DNA of 64,000 nucleotides, taken from Actibacterium sp. GTDB taxonomy: Bacteria > Pseudomonadota > Alphaproteobacteria > Rhodobacterales > Rhodobacteraceae. Position 1 is the stretch's first letter. Each line of letters opens with the position of its first letter. The position numbers and the translations under genes were made by a program. The stretch spans positions 62,001 to 126,000 of the forward strand of contig JADQCB010000034.1 of assembly GCA_016278325.1 (NCBI GenBank), written 5' to 3'. Below the pieces are notes generated by a model. That model saw only the letters and a list, made by a program, of their open reading frames with translations, had not been told where the DNA came from and ran no database searches. This document shows, piece after piece, positions 8,863 to 17,816 of the stretch.

Positions 8863-9530
8863 TTTCCGGCCTCGTCCCTCAGGAATGGCAGTGCCTTTCG
8901 AAAATAGTCCAGCCCGGTCACAAATGTAAGCACCGCGGCCAGCCACAGAAGGGCCACGCCCGCCCAATAGGCATAAAGCGCCGCCTGCCAGAAGAAACGC
9001 AGGCCCACGGCATCGGGTTCGTCCCCGCCCAGCACGGCACCGATCATGGCGTTGTCCATGCCGAAGCTGCGGGCCCCGAATTCATGGGCCGGGATCCCCT
9101 GCGCAAGCAGAACGGAAATCGCGACCATCTGGACCATGGTCTTCCACTTGGCCAGTTTCGTCACCTTCAGCCGCCCGGCCGTGTCGCCAAGGAATTCGCG
9201 CAGCCCGGAAACGAACACCTCGCGGAACAGGATGATCGTTGCCGGGGCGGTCACCAGGAAAGGCATTCCGGTCAGGCCGACGACCACCATCAGGGCGATC
9301 AGGACCATCGCCTTGTCGGCGATCGGGTCCAGCATCGTGCCAAACATGCTGGTCTGGTTCCACGATCGTGCCAGCCGCCCGTCCAGCCAGTCGGTAACCG
9401 ATGCGCCGACGAACAGGATCAGGGCGGCCCAGTCCGCGAACGGACGGGGCAGGACGAAAAACACCAGCGCGATGGCGGGGGCCGCCAACAGGCGCAAGAC
9501 GGTCAGGATGTTCGGCAGACTTCGGATCAT
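8859..9530 (-). CDS. pgsA: CDP-diacylglycerol-glycerol-3-phosphate 3-phosphatidyltransferase
   Basis: A 223-residue CDP-alcohol phosphatidyltransferase that makes phosphatidylglycerol phosphate at the inner membrane. The family motif DG-x2-AR-x8-G-x3-D-x3-D is intact (TDWLDGRLAR, then FGTMLDPIADK, about residues 45-75), with several hydrophobic helices around it. The gene lies 63 nt after uvrC on the same strand and overlaps moaD by 4 bp, in a uvrC-pgsA-moaD-moaE order. Confidence 0.95.
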   Translation of the reverse strand: MIRSLPNILTVLRLLAAPAIALVFFVLPRPFADWAALILFVGASVTDWLDGRLARSWNQTSMFGTMLDPIADKAMVLIALMVVVGLTGMPFLVTAPATIILFREVFVSGLREFLGDTAGRLKVTKLAKWKTMVQMVAISVLLAQGIPAHEFGARSFGMDNAMIGAVLGGDEPDAVGLRFFWQAALYAYWAGVALLWLAAVLTFVTGLDYFRKALPFLRDEAGK

Positions 9531-9593
9531 GCGCCCCTCTTATCCTTTGCGCCGGCCCGGGGGAAGGTGGCGATGCCGGGGCGCGCCCGTCTG

Positions 9594-11456
9594 TCAGCCC
9601 TTTTCATGGAAGAAGCCATAGATCGTTTCCGCCATGCTGTCGGAAATCCCCTCGACGGCCTTGAGATCGGCCAGCCCGGCGCGGCTGACGGCCTTGGCGC
9701 TGCCGAAATGGGTCAGCAGGGCACGCTTGCGTGTCGCGCCGACACCCGGAACCTCGTCCAGCGGGGTCGCGCTGAGCGACCTGGCGCGTTTCTGGCGGTG
9801 CGCCCCGATGGCGAAACGGTGCGCTTCGTCGCGCAGGCGCTGAACGAAATAGAGGACGGGATCGTTATGGCGCAGCGCGAAGGGCCGCCCGCCGGGGCGG
9901 TGAAACTCTTCCTTGCCGGCGTCGCGGTCGATCCCCTTGGCCACGCCCACCATCGCGATGTCGGACACCCCCAGTTCGGCCAAGATCCCGGCCACGGCCG
10001 AGACCTGCCCGGCGCCGCCATCGATCAGCAGAAGATCGGGCCAGGCATCGCCCTGGCGGTCGGGATTTTCCTTCAGCAGACGTTTGAAACGTCGGGTGAG
10101 CATTTCCTTCATCATCGCGAAATCGTCGCCGGGGGTCAGGTCGGCGCCCTTGATGTTGAACTTGCGATACTGGCTTTTCAAGAAGCCCTCGGGCCCGGCG
10201 ACGATCATCGCACCCACCGCGTGACTGCCCTGGATATGCGAATTGTCATAGACTTCGATTCGGCGCGGCGCGGCGTCAAGCCCGAAGGCCCGGCCCAGGT
10301 CTGCCAGAAGCCGGCCCTGGGCGGCGGTTTCGGACAGTTTCCGGCCAAGGCTTTCGCGCGCGTTTCGGGCCGCGCCGGCCACAAGCTCGGCCTTCTCGCC
10401 GCGCTGCGGGATGCTGATCGTCACCTTGTGACCGGCCTTTTCGCGCAAGGCGCCTTCCATCAGGGCGCGGTCTTCGATGTCGTGCGACAGCAGCACCAGC
10501 CGGGGCGGCTGCTTGTTGTCGTAGAATTGTCCGAGGAAGGCTTGCAGCACTTCGGCCTCATCGGCGCCGGCGCCGGTGCGCGGATAGTAATCGCGGTTTC
10601 CCCAGTTCTGGTTGGCGCGGATGAAGAAGACCTGCACGCAGGCCTGCCCGCCATCCATGTGCAGGGCGATCACATCGGCCTCGGCGACACCGCGCGGGTT
10701 GATCCCCTGCGCCGACTGGACCTGCGTCAAGGCGCGGATCCGGTCGCGCAGGGCCGCGGCGCGCTCGAATTCCATCGCCTCGGATGCCTCTGCCATCTCG
10801 GCGGCAAGTTGTTCCTGGATGCGGGTGCTCTTGCCTTGAAGAAAACGCTCTGCATCGCGCACCAGCCGGGCATAGTCGGCTTCCGAGATCTTTCCCACGC
10901 AGGGGGCACTGCACCGCTTGATCTGATACAGCAGGCAGGGCCGCGTTCGGCTTTCGAACACCGCGTCCGAACAGTTGCGCAGCAGGAACACCTTCTGAAG
11001 CTGGTTGAGCGTCCGGTTCACGGCGCCGGCATTGGCAAAGGGGCCGTAATAGCCGCCCTTGGTGGTCTTGGCCCCGCGATGCTTGCGGATCTGCGCAAAC
11101 CGGTGGTCCTTGGCCACCAGAATGTTCGGGAACGACTTGTCGTCGCGCAGCAGCACGTTGTAGCGCGGCTTGAGCTGCTTGATGAGGTTCTGCTCCAGCA
11201 GCAGCGCCTCGGTCTCGGTCTGCGTGGTCAGGAACATCATCGAGGCGGTTTCGCGGATCATCCGCGCGATCCGGGCCGAGTGACCCGTCGCCTTGGCATA
11301 ACTGGCAACACGCTTTTTCAGGTTGCGCGCCTTCCCGACGTAAAGCACCTGGGCCTGGGCATCCAGCATCCGGTAGACCCCGGGCGAATTGTCCAGCGTG
11401 CCCAGGTAGGTCGCGATGCAGGCATGCCCCGTGGGTCTGGCTTGGTTGCGTTCCAT
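9594..11456 (-). CDS. uvrC: Excinuclease ABC subunit C
   Basis: A 620-residue nucleotide-excision-repair nuclease that makes both incisions beside a lesion after UvrA/UvrB loading. An N-terminal GIY-YIG domain is seen ([19 protein letters not shown], about residues 20-100). It is followed by a UVR/UvrB-binding helix pair near 200-235, the C-terminal RNase H-like endonuclease ([13 protein letters not shown]) and a helix-hairpin-helix end ([13 protein letters not shown]). The ATG at 11456 has AGGA 9 nt upstream; an in-frame start at 11528 would lie inside the candidate promoter region. Confidence 0.96.
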   Translation of the reverse strand: MERNQARPTGHACIATYLGTLDNSPGVYRMLDAQAQVLYVGKARNLKKRVASYAKATGHSARIARMIRETASMMFLTTQTETEALLLEQNLIKQLKPRYNVLLRDDKSFPNILVAKDHRFAQIRKHRGAKTTKGGYYGPFANAGAVNRTLNQLQKVFLLRNCSDAVFESRTRPCLLYQIKRCSAPCVGKISEADYARLVRDAERFLQGKSTRIQEQLAAEMAEASEAMEFERAAALRDRIRALTQVQSAQGINPRGVAEADVIALHMDGGQACVQVFFIRANQNWGNRDYYPRTGAGADEAEVLQAFLGQFYDNKQPPRLVLLSHDIEDRALMEGALREKAGHKVTISIPQRGEKAELVAGAARNARESLGRKLSETAAQGRLLADLGRAFGLDAAPRRIEVYDNSHIQGSHAVGAMIVAGPEGFLKSQYRKFNIKGADLTPGDDFAMMKEMLTRRFKRLLKENPDRQGDAWPDLLLIDGGAGQVSAVAGILAELGVSDIAMVGVAKGIDRDAGKEEFHRPGGRPFALRHNDPVLYFVQRLRDEAHRFAIGAHRQKRARSLSATPLDEVPGVGATRKRALLTHFGSAKAVSRAGLADLKAVEGISDSMAETIYGFFHEKG

Positions 11457-11507
11457 GATGCGGCGTCCTGAATCCTTGTCGGGTCGTGATTCCCTAGGCG
11501 GGCTGCT

Positions 11508-11538
11508 CTTATATCGGGGCGGAGGCAAGGGAAAACAA
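11508..11538 (-). promoter_or_regulatory. Candidate promoter for uvrC
   Basis: On the minus strand TTGTTT (11538-11533) is followed after 17-19 bp by the overlapping -10 candidates GATATA, ATATAA and TATAAG (11515-11508). The uvrC ATG lies about 50 nt further on. A consensus DnaA box sits just upstream at 11551-11559. This is a weak call by inspection. Confidence 0.35.
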
Positions 11539-11550
11539 ATCCACGTTCTT

Positions 11551-11559
11551 TGTGGATAA
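11551..11559 (-). promoter_or_regulatory. Consensus DnaA box
   Basis: The minus strand reads TTATCCACA, a perfect match to the Escherichia coli DnaA box consensus. A near-match TTTTCCACC lies at 11746-11738. The site also forms half of an inverted repeat (ATCCAC at 11539-11544 with GTGGAT at 11552-11557). It lies just upstream of the candidate uvrC promoter in an AT-rich region. Confidence 0.5.
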
Positions 11560-11779
11560 GTCTGAGGGTAACTATCGGAGCACGAGGATTTTTCCTTGTT
11601 TTCGGATGTGTTCCCTGAAGTGCCTAATTTTTAGGCATATATGTAAGGTATTGATTTTGAATTGGAAAAATTTTGGCGCGGGCAAATATCTGAAAACACT
11701 AAATATTTTGTGAAGGCTTCATGAACGCGGGAAGGAAGGTGGAAAACTCGACCGAGATGCCCCGAGAAACGCGGAAATT
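11560..11779. other. AT-rich non-coding island between uvrC and a FolM-like gene
   Basis: This stretch is visibly richer in A and T than its surroundings and carries no credible gene on either strand. It includes a perfect inverted repeat TGCCTAA-TTT-TTAGGCA at 11621-11637, several A/T runs (around 11660-11710), and a DnaA-box-like sequence at 11738-11746. It could be a regulatory region, an unrecognised small RNA locus or a DNA-unwinding element; the sequence alone does not decide. Confidence 0.55.
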
Positions 11780-12565
11780 TCATTCCGGTCCAAGCACATC
11801 CGGCGTTTTCCATGACAGGTGCTGGCCGCCATCGACGCAGATCAGCTGACCGGTGACGGCGTCCGCCGACAGCAGGTAGTTCAGCGCGGCCGCGACATCG
11901 GCGGCATTCGCTCCGCGGTGCAGGGTGGTGGCCGCCCGCTGGGCGCGGAAATGCGCCTCGCTCTGGCGGGTGGCGCGCAGTGTGGGGCCCGGCCCGATGG
12001 CATTGACGCGAATGTCGGGGGCCAGCGCCTGCGCCGCTGTCCGGGTGAAGGCCCACAGCCCCATCTTGGCGATCGTGTAGGTCATGAATTCCGGCGTCAG
12101 TTTCAGAACGCGCTGATCGATCAGGTTCACGACGCTGGATATCGCCGCAAGCTCTCCGTTTTCGTCGGGGATTGCGGCGGGTGCCTGGGCGGCGAAACGC
12201 TGGGTCAGCACGAAGGGGGCGCGCAGGTTCGACCCGATATGCCGATCCCAGCTTTCGCGCGTCGCGGTCGCGATCGTATCGTATTCGAAGATGGAGGCGT
12301 TATTGATCAGCACGTTGAGCGGCCCGCCGAGCGCCTCGGTGCCGCGGTCGATCAGCGTCTCGCATGAGCGCTCGTCAAGAAGATCGGCCTGCACGATCGC
12401 GGCCCTGCGCCCCAGGGCGCGGATCTCGGCGGCGACGTCCCGTGCCTCGTCCGCGGACCCGTTGTAATGGACCACCACGTCGAGGCCGCGTCGCGCCAGC
12501 GCCAGCGCCATGATGCGGCCCAGGCGCTTGCCCGCCCCGGTGACCAGTGCCCTGCCTTCGCCCAT
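11780..12565 (-). CDS. Short-chain dehydrogenase, FolM/pteridine-reductase-like
   Basis: A 261-residue Rossmann-fold SDR. The N-terminal motif is TGAGKRLG, the TGx3RxG form seen in pteridine reductases and FolM (dihydromonapterin reductase) rather than plain TGxxxGIG. NNAS, an active-site Ser, YTIAK (catalytic Tyr and Lys) and a C-terminal VDGGQHL follow. It probably reduces a pterin or dihydrofolate with NADPH. I use the ATG at 12565 with AGGA 8-9 nt upstream; an ATG at 12580 that overlaps the preceding stop is possible but has no Shine-Dalgarno. Confidence 0.88.
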   Translation of the reverse strand: MGEGRALVTGAGKRLGRIMALALARRGLDVVVHYNGSADEARDVAAEIRALGRRAAIVQADLLDERSCETLIDRGTEALGGPLNVLINNASIFEYDTIATATRESWDRHIGSNLRAPFVLTQRFAAQAPAAIPDENGELAAISSVVNLIDQRVLKLTPEFMTYTIAKMGLWAFTRTAAQALAPDIRVNAIGPGPTLRATRQSEAHFRAQRAATTLHRGANAADVAAALNYLLSADAVTGQLICVDGGQHLSWKTPDVLGPE

Positions 12566-12576
12566 GTTGCGCTTCC

Positions 12577-13572
12577 TCATGCGATCAGCTTGACGACATA
12601 GGCCGCGTAAAGTGCGATGAACAGGGTGCCGACCGCCTTTCCCATGAACCAGCCGCGGAAAACGAACGGGGCCAGCAGGATCGAGGCGCCAAGCATGACC
12701 GGGACATCCATCTTCAGCATCTCGTCGGGGATGTGCACGTTTCCGATCAGGCTGGTGATGCCCATGATCGCCAGCAGATTGAAGAAGTTCGAGCCGATGA
12801 CATTGCCCAGGGCGACATCGGCCTGCCGCCTGATCGCGGCCATGACCGTTGTGGCCAATTCGGGCAGCGACGTGCCGATGGCGATCAGGGTCAACCCGAT
12901 CACCGTGTCGCTGACCCCCATGACCCGGGCGATGTCCACGGCGCCATCAACCAGAAGGTCAGCGCCGAGCGGCAGGCCGATCACACCCAGCAGCAGGAAC
13001 ATGACGATTTTCCAGACCGGCATAAACGGGTCGGCACCCTCAAGATCTTCCAGTTCGATATCGGCTTGTGCGTCTTCGCGCGCCGCCTCGGCGGCATCGG
13101 CGGCATCGCGTTGTAGCCGGCGGTGGTTCCTGGCCTCAACGTAATTGTCGCCAAGGATCAGGGTCAGCATGCCCAGCAGAACCAGGCCATGCCACCAGGT
13201 GAGCGGGCCGAACCAGATCAGGACATAGAACAGGAAACTCGCCGCGATCATCGTGACATAGGATCGTCGCGTGTCGCATTCACGGGTGCGCAGGCCCGAC
13301 AGGATCGCGGGAACCCCGAGCACGAGGAATATGTTCGCGATATTGGACCCGACCACGTTGCCCAGGGCGATTCCGGGCACGCCCTCCAGAACCGCCTTGA
13401 CCGAGACCAGAAGCTCGGGCGCCGAGGTTCCGAAGGCGACGATCGTCAGCCCGACGATCAGGGCCGGCACCCCCAGCCGCAGGCTGAGGTTCACGGCCCC
13501 CTTGACCAGCGAATCCCCGGCCAGCAGCAGGATGATCAGGCCCAGAAAAGCGAGAAGAAGGTCTGAGATCAT
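12577..13572 (-). CDS. Calcium/cation antiporter of the CaCA family (YrbG-like)
   Basis: A 331-residue, about ten-helix inner-membrane exchanger. Both alpha-repeats are visible: GTSAPELLVS near residue 48, followed by GNVVGSNIANI, and GTSLPELATTV near residue 230, followed by GNVIGSNFFNL. The conserved Glu/Asn residues in these repeats bind Ca2+ or Na+. A charged loop (about residues 150-185) links the two halves. The stop lies close to the downstream FolM-like gene. The ion specificity is not readable from the sequence. Confidence 0.92.
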   Translation of the reverse strand: MISDLLLAFLGLIILLLAGDSLVKGAVNLSLRLGVPALIVGLTIVAFGTSAPELLVSVKAVLEGVPGIALGNVVGSNIANIFLVLGVPAILSGLRTRECDTRRSYVTMIAASFLFYVLIWFGPLTWWHGLVLLGMLTLILGDNYVEARNHRRLQRDAADAAEAAREDAQADIELEDLEGADPFMPVWKIVMFLLLGVIGLPLGADLLVDGAVDIARVMGVSDTVIGLTLIAIGTSLPELATTVMAAIRRQADVALGNVIGSNFFNLLAIMGITSLIGNVHIPDEMLKMDVPVMLGASILLAPFVFRGWFMGKAVGTLFIALYAAYVVKLIA

Positions 13573-13581
13573 GCGGCGGCG

Positions 13582-13755
13582 TTACCCCTTTCGGCAGGGG
13601 CATGGCCCCTTTCCAATCCTGTAGCGCCCGCAGTCGGGGCATTTTCGCGGTTTCGCCAGCCGGCCCGTCCTGTCGCCACCGGGCAGGCGCAGCCGGCCGA
13701 ACATGGCCAGGGCGAGCATCCCGATCAGGAACAGGCTGACGATCTTGATAATCAC
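13582..13755 (-). CDS. 57-residue membrane-anchored zinc-ribbon-like protein
   Basis: A very small protein with one N-terminal hydrophobic helix (about residues 3-22), a basic linker, and a Cys cluster CPDCGRYRIGKGPCPC that looks like a zinc-binding ribbon. The GTG at 13755 starts one base after the stop of the upstream S49 peptidase gene (TGA-C-GTG), so it is probably co-translated with it. An in-frame ATG at 13803 would lie inside that peptidase gene. The tail may contact RNA, DNA or protein; this is inference. Confidence 0.75.
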   Translation of the reverse strand: MIIKIVSLFLIGMLALAMFGRLRLPGGDRTGRLAKPRKCPDCGRYRIGKGPCPCRKG

Positions 13756-13756
13756 G

Positions 13757-14557
13757 TCAAAGCCCGAATCGCGCCCGGAGCGCGCGTTCCTCGATCTCGG
13801 CACCGAGGCCGGCGGCGGCCTCTGCCCCCAGCCGCTGGAACAGCGAGCGGCGCGGCCCGTAGGTCGCGAACCGGACCTTGTCGCCGAAAATCTCTTTCAT
13901 TTTCGGCACCATGTGGCCGACCCCATCGGCCAGGCCGAGCTCGACGGCCTCCTGGCCAACCCAGACATCGCCGTTGAACAGATCCTGACCGTCGCTCAAC
14001 CTTGCGCCGCGCCGGTCGCTGACCTGCGCGATGAACCCCTTGTGCACGAGATCCTGGATATGCCTGAGCCGCGCCACGTCCTCCGCCTTTTCCGGCAGGA
14101 ACGGATCCAGCAGGCTTTTCGAGCGGCCCGATGTATGCAGCCGCCGTTCGACCCCGTGGCGCGTCAGCAGGTCGTGAAATCCGAAGCCCGCCGAGATCAC
14201 GCCGATCGAGCCGACGATCGAATTGCCGTCGACCCAAATCTCGTCGGCGGCCGTCGCCAGCCAATACCCGCCCGAAGCGGCCAGATCCTCCACGAAGGCA
14301 TAGACCGGGATCTCCCGTTCCTCGGCAAGCCTGCGAATGCGCGCCGCGATGAGCGCGCTTTGCGCCGGTGAACCGCCAGGCGAGTTGATCGCCAGCGCAA
14401 CGGCCTTGGGCTTGCCCTTGGAGAACGCTTTTTCGATCAGCGGCGCGATGGTCTGGTCGTTCAGGGCGGCGCCGCGGCTGTTGGCAGCGATCTGGCCGGA
14501 AAGCCGGATCACGCCGACCAGCGGGCCGGCATTCACGAAAGGCAAAAATCGTTTCAT
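13757..14557 (-). CDS. S49-family serine peptidase (SppA/SohB-like)
   Basis: A 266-residue member of the short SppA/SohB branch, membrane-associated proteases that cut signal peptides or other membrane peptides. The nucleophile lies in LAASGGYWLA near residue 100 and the catalytic Lys in SGRSKSLLDPF near residue 150. AINSPGGSP near 70 and GSIGVISAGFG near 125 are also typical. The start at 14557 (MKRFLPF) has no Shine-Dalgarno but lies exactly 6 nt after a candidate -10, consistent with a leaderless mRNA. A 57-residue zinc-ribbon protein follows in the same unit. Confidence 0.9.
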   Translation of the reverse strand: MKRFLPFVNAGPLVGVIRLSGQIAANSRGAALNDQTIAPLIEKAFSKGKPKAVALAINSPGGSPAQSALIAARIRRLAEEREIPVYAFVEDLAASGGYWLATAADEIWVDGNSIVGSIGVISAGFGFHDLLTRHGVERRLHTSGRSKSLLDPFLPEKAEDVARLRHIQDLVHKGFIAQVSDRRGARLSDGQDLFNGDVWVGQEAVELGLADGVGHMVPKMKEIFGDKVRFATYGPRRSLFQRLGAEAAAGLGAEIEERALRARFGL

Positions 14558-14563
14558 GGGGAG

Positions 14564-14592
14564 CATGTAGAGTGCGCCGGTTTCGGGAACAA
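14564..14592 (-). promoter_or_regulatory. Candidate promoter for the S49 peptidase gene (leaderless)
   Basis: On the minus strand TTGTTC (14592-14587), a 17-bp spacer, and TACATG (14569-14564). Six bases separate the -10 from the ATG at 14557, so the predicted transcription start coincides with the start codon. No ribosome-binding site is visible. The rest of the 14593-14937 gap holds no gene that I can support. Confidence 0.45.
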
Positions 14593-14937
14593 GACGATGG
14601 GCGCATTCCGACTTCGCGGTGATGCCGCTTTGCCGCGGCCCGGACATGGCAATCGGCGGGCGGACGCGCCCGAGATGGACCGGGCGAACAGGGCCGGTCC
14701 GGATCTGTGCGGGGGCCATCGCTAAAATCCGCCATTTAACGAATCGGCAGTGTTTTTCGGTGAAGGCTGCATTTCAGACGGCAGGGGCAACTTGCCCGCG
14801 CATCGGAACCGACCGGGAATCTTCCAGGCGGCCCGACCGATCCGGCGCCCGAACGCGCCGACCGGATCATCCGGAGGCGCGTGCTGCCGAGTTGACGCAA
14901 AGGCCCTGGCGCCCGGGGCAGGCAGAGGAGGTCCGTT

Positions 14938-15276
14938 GTGGATTGCGAGGACATCAAAGAGCATACGCCGGACAGGCCCGTGGCGCCCACGGTTCCGCCG
15001 GCCCGGCGCGTCGATCTTCCCGCGCGTCTGGACATGAACGTCGCCGAGGAGATCGGCGAGGCGCTGGAACATCTGCGCGATATGCCGCTCGTCGTCGACG
15101 CCAGCGCGGTGACGCAGGTCAGCACGCTTTGCGTTCAGGTGCTGCTGGCCGCGCGCCAGCAATGGGACCGCGACAACCAGGTCCTTTGGATCGAGGATCC
15201 GTCCCCGACCTTCTGCGAAGCGCTGCACGCATTGGGTGTCGCGGACGACCTCCTCGGGGACGGGGTGCAATCATGA
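14938..15276 (+). CDS. STAS-domain protein heading the chemotaxis operon
   Basis: A 112-residue single STAS domain of the SpoIIAA/anti-sigma-antagonist type. The core VVDASAVTQVSTLCVQVLL (about residues 50-68) matches the family's DLS...DSSGL strand-loop-helix, with Ser/Thr at the place phosphorylated in SpoIIAA. The GTG start at 14938 has AGAGGAG about 7 nt upstream. The stop overlaps the following cheY in ATGA. A STAS protein at the head of a che operon suggests a scaffold or switch role in signalling; the partner is unknown. Confidence 0.85.
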   Translation: MDCEDIKEHTPDRPVAPTVPPARRVDLPARLDMNVAEEIGEALEHLRDMPLVVDASAVTQVSTLCVQVLLAARQQWDRDNQVLWIEDPSPTFCEALHALGVADDLLGDGVQS

Positions 15277-15647
15277 CGTTGAAGATCCTTGCCGTTGACG
15301 ATTCTTTCACGATGCGCGGCCTGCTTGAACAGGCGCTGCACGAGGCCGGCTTCGATGTCGATCTGGCCGAAGACGGTCAGCACGGGCTGGAACGGCTTCC
15401 CGAATCCGATCCCGATGTCGTGATCACCGACATAAACATGCCCCGTCTCGATGGTTTCGGTTTCATCGAGGCGGTTCGGGCCGACCGCAGGCACAGGGGC
15501 TTGCCAATCCTGGTCCTGACCACCGAAAGCGCCGAAACGCTCAAGGACCGGGCGCGCAAGGCCGGCGCGACCGGCTGGATCGTCAAGCCTTTCGACGAGG
15601 AAAAACTGGTCGATGCGATCCGTCGCGTTGCGGCGCGGGAGATCTGA
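15273..15647 (+). CDS. cheY: Single-domain response regulator, CheY-like (first copy)
   Basis: A 124-residue receiver domain with no output domain. All key residues are present: D9 and D10 of the acidic pocket, phospho-acceptor D53 (ITDINMP), the switch Thr in LTTES near 82, and Lys in VKPF near 104. It should accept phosphate from the CheA encoded next and act on the flagellar motor or serve as a phosphate sink. The start overlaps the STAS stop (ATGA), and cheA begins one base after its stop. Confidence 0.93.
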   Translation: MTLKILAVDDSFTMRGLLEQALHEAGFDVDLAEDGQHGLERLPESDPDVVITDINMPRLDGFGFIEAVRADRRHRGLPILVLTTESAETLKDRARKAGATGWIVKPFDEEKLVDAIRRVAAREI

Positions 15648-15648
15648 C

Positions 15649-17787
15649 ATGACGAATCGCGAATCCCTCAGGGCCGGCTTTTTTCAGGAATGCGAGGATC
15701 TCCTGGAGACGATGTCGGACTCGCTGGCGCGCGTCGAACGGGATGCGACCGACCATGACGCGGTGAATGCCTTGTTCCGGGCGGTCCACTCCATCAAGGG
15801 CGGCGCCGGGGCGTTCGGGCTCGACGCCCTGGTCACATTTTCACACGCCTTCGAGAATCTGCTCGACGATATCCGCGAAACCCGTGTCACGCCACGGGGC
15901 GATATCATGGCTCTTCTGTATCGCGCCGGCGATCGAATGTACGATCTTGTCGAGTCCGAACAGAACGAAGAGGATCCGGCCCGGTGGCAGCAGGACGACG
16001 ACGAACATGCGGCCTTGCTGGCGGCCATTGCCGCGGCCTGTGCCAATTCGGACGGTGGCGATACCGGACCCGAAGAAGATTTCGTTCCGACGCCTCTGGC
16101 CATCGAAATGCCGGGCCTTCCCGCGCTGGATGTGCCCGCCGACGGCGGATCGGCTGACGACCGCGCCGGCGATGACCGATGGAGGATCACCTTCAGGCCG
16201 CTCAAGGCCCTCTATGCGCTCGGCAACGACCCGCTTCCATTGTTCCGCGCCCTTTCCGAGATCGGCCCGCTGGAGGTGAAACCCGACCTTTCAGCCCTGC
16301 CGCCATTGGGCGAAATGACCTGGGATGAATCCTATTTGTGTTGGGAAGTCGACCTTCGGGCCGATTGCGCGGCCGAGGAGATTCGTGAAGTCTTCGAATT
16401 CGTCGCCGATGATTGCGTGCTTCAAATCGACCGCGGAGAAACGCAGTCAACGCATTCGGCGCAGGAAAATGCCGGGCCGAGCGAACGGGCGCAACCCGCG
16501 ACCCTGCCAGAGCCCCTTCTGGCCGAGACTTCCGGCGATGCGGAGACACCCGCTGCCGGGCGCGGGGCGACCGGGCAACCGGCACCGCGGCAATCCATAC
16601 GCGTGGATCTGGACCGGGTGGACCGGCTGATCAATCTGGTGGGAGAGCTTGTCATCAGCGAGGCCATGCTCAGCCAGTCCCTGAGCGAAGGCGGAAAGTT
16701 CCGCGATCCGGCGGTCGAGGGGGCCCTGGGACAGCTCAAGCAGCTCGCCTCCGAGTTGCAGGAACGGATCATGGCGATCCGCGCCCAATCGGTGAAATCG
16801 CTGTTCCAGCGCATGTCGCGCATCGTCCGCGAAGCCGGTCACGCCACCGGCAAGGAGGTGCGGCTGGTCACCGAGGGCGAGGCGACCGAGGTCGACAAGA
16901 CGGTGATCGAACGCCTGGCCGATCCATTGACGCATATGCTGCGCAATGCCATCGACCACGGGATCGAGACGCCGGAGACGCGAGAGGCCGCCGGAAAATC
17001 GCCGCAGGGAACGGTCCGAATGACGGCCGGGCACAGGTCCGGCCAGGTGATCATGGAAATCACCGATGACGGGGGCGGAATCGATTGCGATGCGGTGCTG
17101 TCGCGCGCGATCGAACGTGGTCTTGTCCCGCCCGATGCGAACCTCAAGACCCAGGAAATCTACAACCTGCTTTTCGAACCCGGCTTCTCGACCGCCCAGA
17201 ATGTTTCCAACCTCTCGGGGCGCGGCGTTGGCATGGACGTGGTGCGCAGCGAGATCCAGTCGCTGGGCGGCCGTGTCAATATTGATTCGACGCTCGGGCA
17301 GGGCACGACCGTGACAATCAGCCTGCCGCTGACGCTCGCCGTGGTCGAGGGGATGCTCGTGGATGTGGCCGGTGAAACGCTTGTCGTCCCGTCTTCGGCG
17401 CTGCGCGAAACCATGCGGGCCGAAGCGGGCATGATACACCGGTTGGGGCCCCGCGACCTGGTCCTGTCGATGCGGGGCACCCTGATCCCGGTTTTCGATC
17501 TCGGTGCCAGTATCGGCGAGAGGGAAATGTCGCGTGATATCCATGGCATGCCCGTTCTCATGGTCGAAACGGCCGCCGGAATGATGATCGCCCTCACGGT
17601 CGATCGGATCCTCGGGCAACGTGAGGTCGTCATAAAGGGACTTTCGGAAAACTATGGCCTCGTCCGGGGAATCGCGGCGGCCACGGTCCTGGGCGACGGG
17701 CGGATCGCGCTCATCGTCGATGTTGACCAGCTGGCGCAGAATGCCGGAATCGCGCTCGAGGACAGCAACGCGCGACTGACAGCTTAA
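15649..17787 (+). CDS. cheA: Chemotaxis histidine kinase CheA
   Basis: A 712-residue kinase with the classical layout. The HPt domain carries phosphorylated H47 in HSIKGGAGAFG. A linker and CheY-binding segment follow (about 110-300). The dimerisation domain starts near 310 (RVDLDRVDRLINLVGELV). The ATPase has an N box near 432 (HMLRNAIDHG), G1 near 475 (DDGGGID) and G2 near 525 (GRGVGMD). The C-terminal CheW-like domain spans about 570-700. It couples receptor state to phosphorylation of the two CheY proteins of the operon. The ATG at 15649 follows the cheY stop directly. Confidence 0.97.
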   Translation: MTNRESLRAGFFQECEDLLETMSDSLARVERDATDHDAVNALFRAVHSIKGGAGAFGLDALVTFSHAFENLLDDIRETRVTPRGDIMALLYRAGDRMYDLVESEQNEEDPARWQQDDDEHAALLAAIAAACANSDGGDTGPEEDFVPTPLAIEMPGLPALDVPADGGSADDRAGDDRWRITFRPLKALYALGNDPLPLFRALSEIGPLEVKPDLSALPPLGEMTWDESYLCWEVDLRADCAAEEIREVFEFVADDCVLQIDRGETQSTHSAQENAGPSERAQPATLPEPLLAETSGDAETPAAGRGATGQPAPRQSIRVDLDRVDRLINLVGELVISEAMLSQSLSEGGKFRDPAVEGALGQLKQLASELQERIMAIRAQSVKSLFQRMSRIVREAGHATGKEVRLVTEGEATEVDKTVIERLADPLTHMLRNAIDHGIETPETREAAGKSPQGTVRMTAGHRSGQVIMEITDDGGGIDCDAVLSRAIERGLVPPDANLKTQEIYNLLFEPGFSTAQNVSNLSGRGVGMDVVRSEIQSLGGRVNIDSTLGQGTTVTISLPLTLAVVEGMLVDVAGETLVVPSSALRETMRAEAGMIHRLGPRDLVLSMRGTLIPVFDLGASIGEREMSRDIHGMPVLMVETAAGMMIALTVDRILGQREVVIKGLSENYGLVRGIAAATVLGDGRIALIVDVDQLAQNAGIALEDSNARLTA

Positions 17788-17816
17788 CCCGCCCAACGTG
17801 AAATGGAGTTGAAACC

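Noticed and set aside
9084-11471. A 795-codon plus-strand frame over uvrC and pgsA
   Set aside because: UvrC and PgsA motifs on the minus strand are unambiguous.
11457-11779. Chromosome replication origin
   Set aside because: One perfect and one near DnaA box in an AT-rich region are too few, and dnaA or other usual origin neighbours are absent. It is kept only as a finding.
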